From the NCBI GenBank assembly GCA_016872385.1, contig VGZV01000007.1:1-64000 (forward strand): a stretch of DNA of 64,000 nucleotides. The letters are read 5' to 3'. The position numbers and the translations under genes were made by a program. A model generated the notes under the pieces. The model was not told the origin of the DNA. It ran no database searches and worked only from the letters and a program-made list of their open reading frames with translations. Of the stretch, positions 60,385 to 64,000 are shown one piece after another (within the stretch, counting starts at the first letter, position 1; the number at the start of each line of letters is the position of its first letter). The DNA is from SAR202 cluster bacterium. Its GTDB lineage: Bacteria; Chloroflexota; Dehalococcoidia; Lucifugimonadales; UBA3495.

Positions 60385-60627
60385 CTACTCCTCCCGCGCG
60401 TCGGGCATCCCCAGCCAGCAGGTGACGATGCTGGCCCGGGTCTCCCGGTCAATCTTGTCCTGGAGCCTGGCCACCCGGCCCAGGGCCACCACCTCAAACC
60501 ACGCCTCCTCCGGGTAGTCGCCCAGGGGCACCACCACCTGGCCCAGCTCCTGCTGCAAGTCGTGGATGCGGTTGTTCAGGTCCAGCATCCGGGCAAAGGC
60601 GGCGTACTGAGTAGCACTGTTCATCAT
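60385..60627 (-). CDS. small hypothetical protein (coiled coil)
   Basis: MNSATQYAAFARMLDLNNRIHDLQQELGQVVVPLGDYPEEAWFEVVALGRVARLQDKIDRET; ends just downstream of nrdR on the same strand. Confidence 0.6.
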   Translation of the reverse strand: MMNSATQYAAFARMLDLNNRIHDLQQELGQVVVPLGDYPEEAWFEVVALGRVARLQDKIDRETRASIVTCWLGMPDAREE

Positions 60628-60629
60628 TA

Positions 60630-61244
60630 CTATTCCAAATCTCCTTGAAGGTTATTGGGAAGGTTGTTGGCGCCGGAATGGCCGTCCGGAGCCGGGTTCC
60701 TGGGCTGGCGCCGGGCCAGCTGGCGCAGGTTGCGCCGCCGGGGCCGCCGGGCCTGGCCGGGTGTTAGCTGGGGCAGAGCTAGTTGCGAACTGGCTTCTTT
60801 GGCCTCTTTCAGGTCCTTGACGGCCTGCTCAAAACTTTCGATGTCCTGGAAGTCCCGGTACACGCTGGCGTAGCGAATGTAGGCCACCCGGTCCAGGCTG
60901 CGCAGCCGTTCCATCACCATCTCGCCGATGACCGTGGCGGGGACCTCCGCCCGGCCCAGGTGCTGCAACTCCGCTTCAATGTCCTCCACCATCTTTTCAA
61001 TGGTGCGGGAGTCCACGGGACGCTTGGCGCAGGCCTTGCGGATGCCGGTGATAAGCTTTTCCCGGTTAAATTCCTCCCGGCGGTTGTCCCTTTTGGATAC
61101 CATCAATGCGGATGACTGGATCCGCTCGTAGGTAGTGAACCGTACCCCGCAGCTATGGCATTCCCGGCGGCGGCGGATACCCTCTTCCACTTCCCGGGAG
61201 TCTGTCACCCTGGAGTCTGAATGGCTGCAATGAGGACACCGCAT
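60630..61244 (-). CDS. nrdR: transcriptional repressor NrdR with Arg-rich C-terminal tail
   Basis: MRCPHCSHSDSRVTDSREVEEGIRRRRECHSCGVRFTTYERIQ; ATP-cone region follows. Confidence 0.96.
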   Translation of the reverse strand: MRCPHCSHSDSRVTDSREVEEGIRRRRECHSCGVRFTTYERIQSSALMVSKRDNRREEFNREKLITGIRKACAKRPVDSRTIEKMVEDIEAELQHLGRAEVPATVIGEMVMERLRSLDRVAYIRYASVYRDFQDIESFEQAVKDLKEAKEASSQLALPQLTPGQARRPRRRNLRQLARRQPRNPAPDGHSGANNLPNNLQGDLE

Positions 61245-61261
61245 CTACCGCACCCCGGTTG

Positions 61262-61579
61262 TTAGAAAAAATTTTAGAAAATTTTAAGAAATACCACTGG
61301 CTGTATTGGCTGGGCCAACACACTACAATTTGCGGTAGGCGAATTCTACGAGTGTTGTCACCGTAAAGTCAAGACCAGAGTGACAATTGTCAGAAAAACC
61401 AAGGAAATCCCCAGAAAATCTTAGAAACAATTTTAGAAAATTTTAAGAGATACCACTGGCTGTATTGGCTGGGCCAACACACTACAATTTGTGGTAGGCG
61501 AATTCTACGAGTGTTGTCACCGTAAAGTCAAGACCAGAGTGACAATTGTCAGAAAAGCCAAGGAAATCCCCAGAAAATC
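61262..61579. repeat. 159-bp tandem duplication upstream of nrdR
   Basis: Unit 1 61262-61420, unit 2 61421-61579, nearly identical (few substitutions). Confidence 0.92.
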
Positions 61580-61582
61580 ATT

Positions 61583-61612
61583 GAGGCCACCCCCTGGGAA
61601 GAGGGTGGCCTC
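61583..61612 (-). terminator. possible terminator of the ftsA-ftsZ transcript
   Basis: Perfect 10-bp stem GAGGCCACCC / GGGTGGCCTC; on the minus strand followed by AATGATTTTCT. Confidence 0.45.
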
Positions 61613-61841
61613 ACGCAGATTCTCGGCGCCGAATGGTTCAGCTTCCTTAATAAATAGGACTACTGCTGGCTGGCCTCCGAGAACAAATCTCTAAATGTTG
61701 AGGGGCATTATGGCCCCGATTCTCACCGGCTGGAGCCGGTGGAGTTTGCTTTTAGTATGGTTTTTCCGCCCGTGGCTTGGGCCAATTACTAACTTCTAAG
61801 CCTTCGCCGCGGGCGGGCTACGTCCATGAAAGGGATTGGGT

Positions 61842-63008
61842 TTACCGGAAGAAGCCCCGGTGTTGCCGAGGCGCGCTCTGGCGGCGCAAGAAGCTGGGCA
61901 CGTCCAGCTCGGCCTCAGTCTTGGGGGCTACGTCCTGGAGCAGCCGCAGCAGCTCGGCTTCCCGTATCTGAGGCGTGTCCGTGGTCATGGGGAAGGCGGC
62001 GGCAATCATGGTAATCTTGACTTCGTCGTCCATCTTCGGGTCCTTGGTGGTGCCAAAGATGATGTTGGCTTCGGGGTCGGCCAGTTCCTGGATGATGTTG
62101 GCGGATTCCTGGACCTCTTTCAGGCTCAGGGTTGGACCGCCGGTGATGACGAACAGGATGCGCTTGGCCCCGTCCAGGGCAATGTCCAGCAGCGGGCTTC
62201 GAGTGGCGGCCTTGGCGGCGTCCACGGCCCGGGTGTCGCCCTTGCCCCGGCCAATGGCCAGCCAGGACTGGCCGGCGTTGCCCAGGATTGTCTTGATGTC
62301 AGCGAAGTCCACGTTGATTTCGCCAGGCACCGTAATGACTTCAGCAATGGCCTGGATGCCCTGCTGCAATACGGAGTCGGCCAGCTTGAGGGCCTCTTCC
62401 CAGGTATAGGTCTGGTCCCGCTGGTTGTTCAGTTCCATGAGCCGGTCATTGGGGATGACCACTAAGGTGTCCACGTGGTCCCGCAGCCGGGCAATGCCGT
62501 CCTCGGCGTTCTTGCGGCGGGCCGCCGCCTCAAAGGAGAAGGGCCGGCTCACCACTGCCACGGTCAGCGCCCCGGCTTCCTTGGCAATCTGGGCCACCAC
62601 CGGGCTGGCGCCGGTGCCGGTGCCGCCGCCCATGCCTGCGGCGATGAACACCATGTCCGCGCCTTTGACGATTTTCTCAATGTCGGAGCGGCTTTCTTCC
62701 GCCGCCTGGCGTCCCAGGTCGGGCTGGGCGCCAGCCCCCAGGCCGCGGGTCAACTGTGCGCCCAGGGCAATGCGGTGGGGCACCTCGGTGCGGTAAAGGT
62801 GCTGCAGGTCAGTGTTCAGTGCGTAGTATTCCACCACGGGCAGCTTATCTTTGCACATGCGGCTGACGGCGTTGGTGCCGCCGCCGCCGATGCCGATTAC
62901 CTTAATGCTGGGAACCCCGGAGTTGCCCTGGGGGAAACCGGGCATAATTTCTGCGGGCTTGTCGTTGCCCTGTCCAGGGGTCCAGGATCCAGGATTGTTC
63001 ATGACCAT
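61842..63008 (-). CDS. ftsZ: cell division protein FtsZ
   Basis: IKVIGIGGGGTNAVSRMCKDKLPVVEYYALNTDLQHL, GMGGGTGTGASPVVAQIAKE. Confidence 0.97.
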   Translation of the reverse strand: MVMNNPGSWTPGQGNDKPAEIMPGFPQGNSGVPSIKVIGIGGGGTNAVSRMCKDKLPVVEYYALNTDLQHLYRTEVPHRIALGAQLTRGLGAGAQPDLGRQAAEESRSDIEKIVKGADMVFIAAGMGGGTGTGASPVVAQIAKEAGALTVAVVSRPFSFEAAARRKNAEDGIARLRDHVDTLVVIPNDRLMELNNQRDQTYTWEEALKLADSVLQQGIQAIAEVITVPGEINVDFADIKTILGNAGQSWLAIGRGKGDTRAVDAAKAATRSPLLDIALDGAKRILFVITGGPTLSLKEVQESANIIQELADPEANIIFGTTKDPKMDDEVKITMIAAAFPMTTDTPQIREAELLRLLQDVAPKTEAELDVPSFLRRQSAPRQHRGFFR

Positions 63009-63117
63009 GACTTCACTCCTCCGTGCTGCGATGCCTACAAGTTTAGTTTTTTGTTGTTGTGCCCCCTGCCAGGGACACTGGGGATTGGATTATTTCCCAG
63101 TCTGGGTGAGGTCCGGC

Positions 63118-64000
63118 CTAGGCAGGCCCGCCCACGGGAAGCTCTTCAGGCTCCTGCTCCTTGGTGCGTTGGAACCGACCTGCCAGCAGCTTGCGCATCC
63201 AGGTGTGCCGCGGTTCGCTGCGGGAAGGCTTCCAGTCTCCCTGGTGCTTGATGCCCCAAAGGAGGACTCCCACTGCGGAGGAGAAGGCAGGTTTCCTTAG
63301 TTCTGCGGGCAGACCAGCTATGCCCAAAGGCGAGGCGACGCGGACCGGCGATCCGGTAATCTTTTGCGCCAGTTCCCGGAATCCCTCCATTTCCGCACCG
63401 CCGCCAGTCAAAACAATGCCGCCGCTGGGCATATGGCGTAGTCCAGCCTGATTAACCCGCAATATCGCCAGTTTTAGCAGCTCCGCCAGCCGCATTTGCA
63501 GCGGTTCGCACATGGCGCGCCGCTTGATTACACGCTGAGGTTCGCCCTGGTACCCTGGCACCACCACCTCTTCGTCGGCCCGCACCAATTCCGCCAGTGC
63601 ATTGCCGAATTTGATCTTGAGTTTTTCCGCCCGGTAATAAGGGATGTGCAGGGCCTCTGCCAGGTCGCCGGTGGCCTGGTTGCCGCCTACCGGCACCACC
63701 GTGGAAAACCAGGGTGTACCGTGCCGGTACACCGCCACGTCAGTGGTGCCGCCCCCAATGTCCATCATTATGACGCCCATCTCCCGCTCGTCCCCGGTCA
63801 GGGTAGCTTCGGCCGAAGCCAGAGACTGGGCCACCAGGCTCCGCACCGGAATGCGGTTGCCCTCCACCGCCCGCACCGAGTTCTTCAAAACTGCGGCATC
63901 TCCCAGCACCACGTGGGCCTCCACCTGCACCTGCTTGGCGTGCAGCCCGGTGGGGTTGCGCACTCCGGGCAGGCCGTCCACCTCGTAGCCGGTGGGGATG
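63118..64000 (-). CDS. ftsA: cell division protein FtsA (5' end outside window)
   Basis: GVIMMDIGGGTTDVAVYRHGTPWFSTVVPVGGNQATGDLAEAL, GIVLTGGGAEMEGFRELAQKITGSPVRVASP. Confidence 0.95.
   Translation of the reverse strand, partial: IPTGYEVDGLPGVRNPTGLHAKQVQVEAHVVLGDAAVLKNSVRAVEGNRIPVRSLVAQSLASAEATLTGDEREMGVIMMDIGGGTTDVAVYRHGTPWFSTVVPVGGNQATGDLAEALHIPYYRAEKLKIKFGNALAELVRADEEVVVPGYQGEPQRVIKRRAMCEPLQMRLAELLKLAILRVNQAGLRHMPSGGIVLTGGGAEMEGFRELAQKITGSPVRVASPLGIAGLPAELRKPAFSSAVGVLLWGIKHQGDWKPSRSEPRHTWMRKLLAGRFQRTKEQEPEELPVGGPA

Noticed and set aside
61262-61579. CRISPR-like interpretation of the tandem repeat
   Set aside because: Only two contiguous 159-bp units, no short repeat/spacer alternation.

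Overview
This is a high-GC bacterial chromosomal window made mostly of housekeeping genes. From gene content and repeat style it looks like Chloroflexota/Dehalococcoidia; that is inference, since no database was used. Recognisable blocks include tmk, pdxT-pdxS, hisA-hisH, rplS-priA-def-cca-secD-secF, rpsB-tsf-pyrH-frr-uppS-cdsA-dxr-rseP, rplU-rpmA-rpmE, proC-yggT, nrdJ, nrdR, ftsZ and a partial ftsA. Between them lie accessory genes: XDH/CO-dehydrogenase-type subunits, mazEF-like TA, emfourin, a HEPN-like protein and Uma2. The strongest observations are as follows. (1) Two genes are interrupted by an in-frame TGA exactly at the redox-active Cys. One is a SelW/Rdx-like protein (Y-C-V-P-U). The other is a thioredoxin-NHL protein (Y-C-U-I-N-C-M-H). 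Both look like selenoproteins that the ORF track truncated. (2) A protealysin-type M4 metallopeptidase has TAA at the catalytic Glu codon of HExxH plus a downstream frameshift. It lies next to an intact emfourin-like (M4 inhibitor) gene. (3) A B12-binding/radical-SAM-like protein has lost all three Fe-S cysteines. (4) Several MITE-like intergenic repeat families are present, some with clear TIRs and 9-10 bp target duplications, including one element nested in another repeat. (5) A 159-bp perfect-period tandem duplication lies upstream of nrdR. No rRNA, tRNA or CRISPR array was seen.
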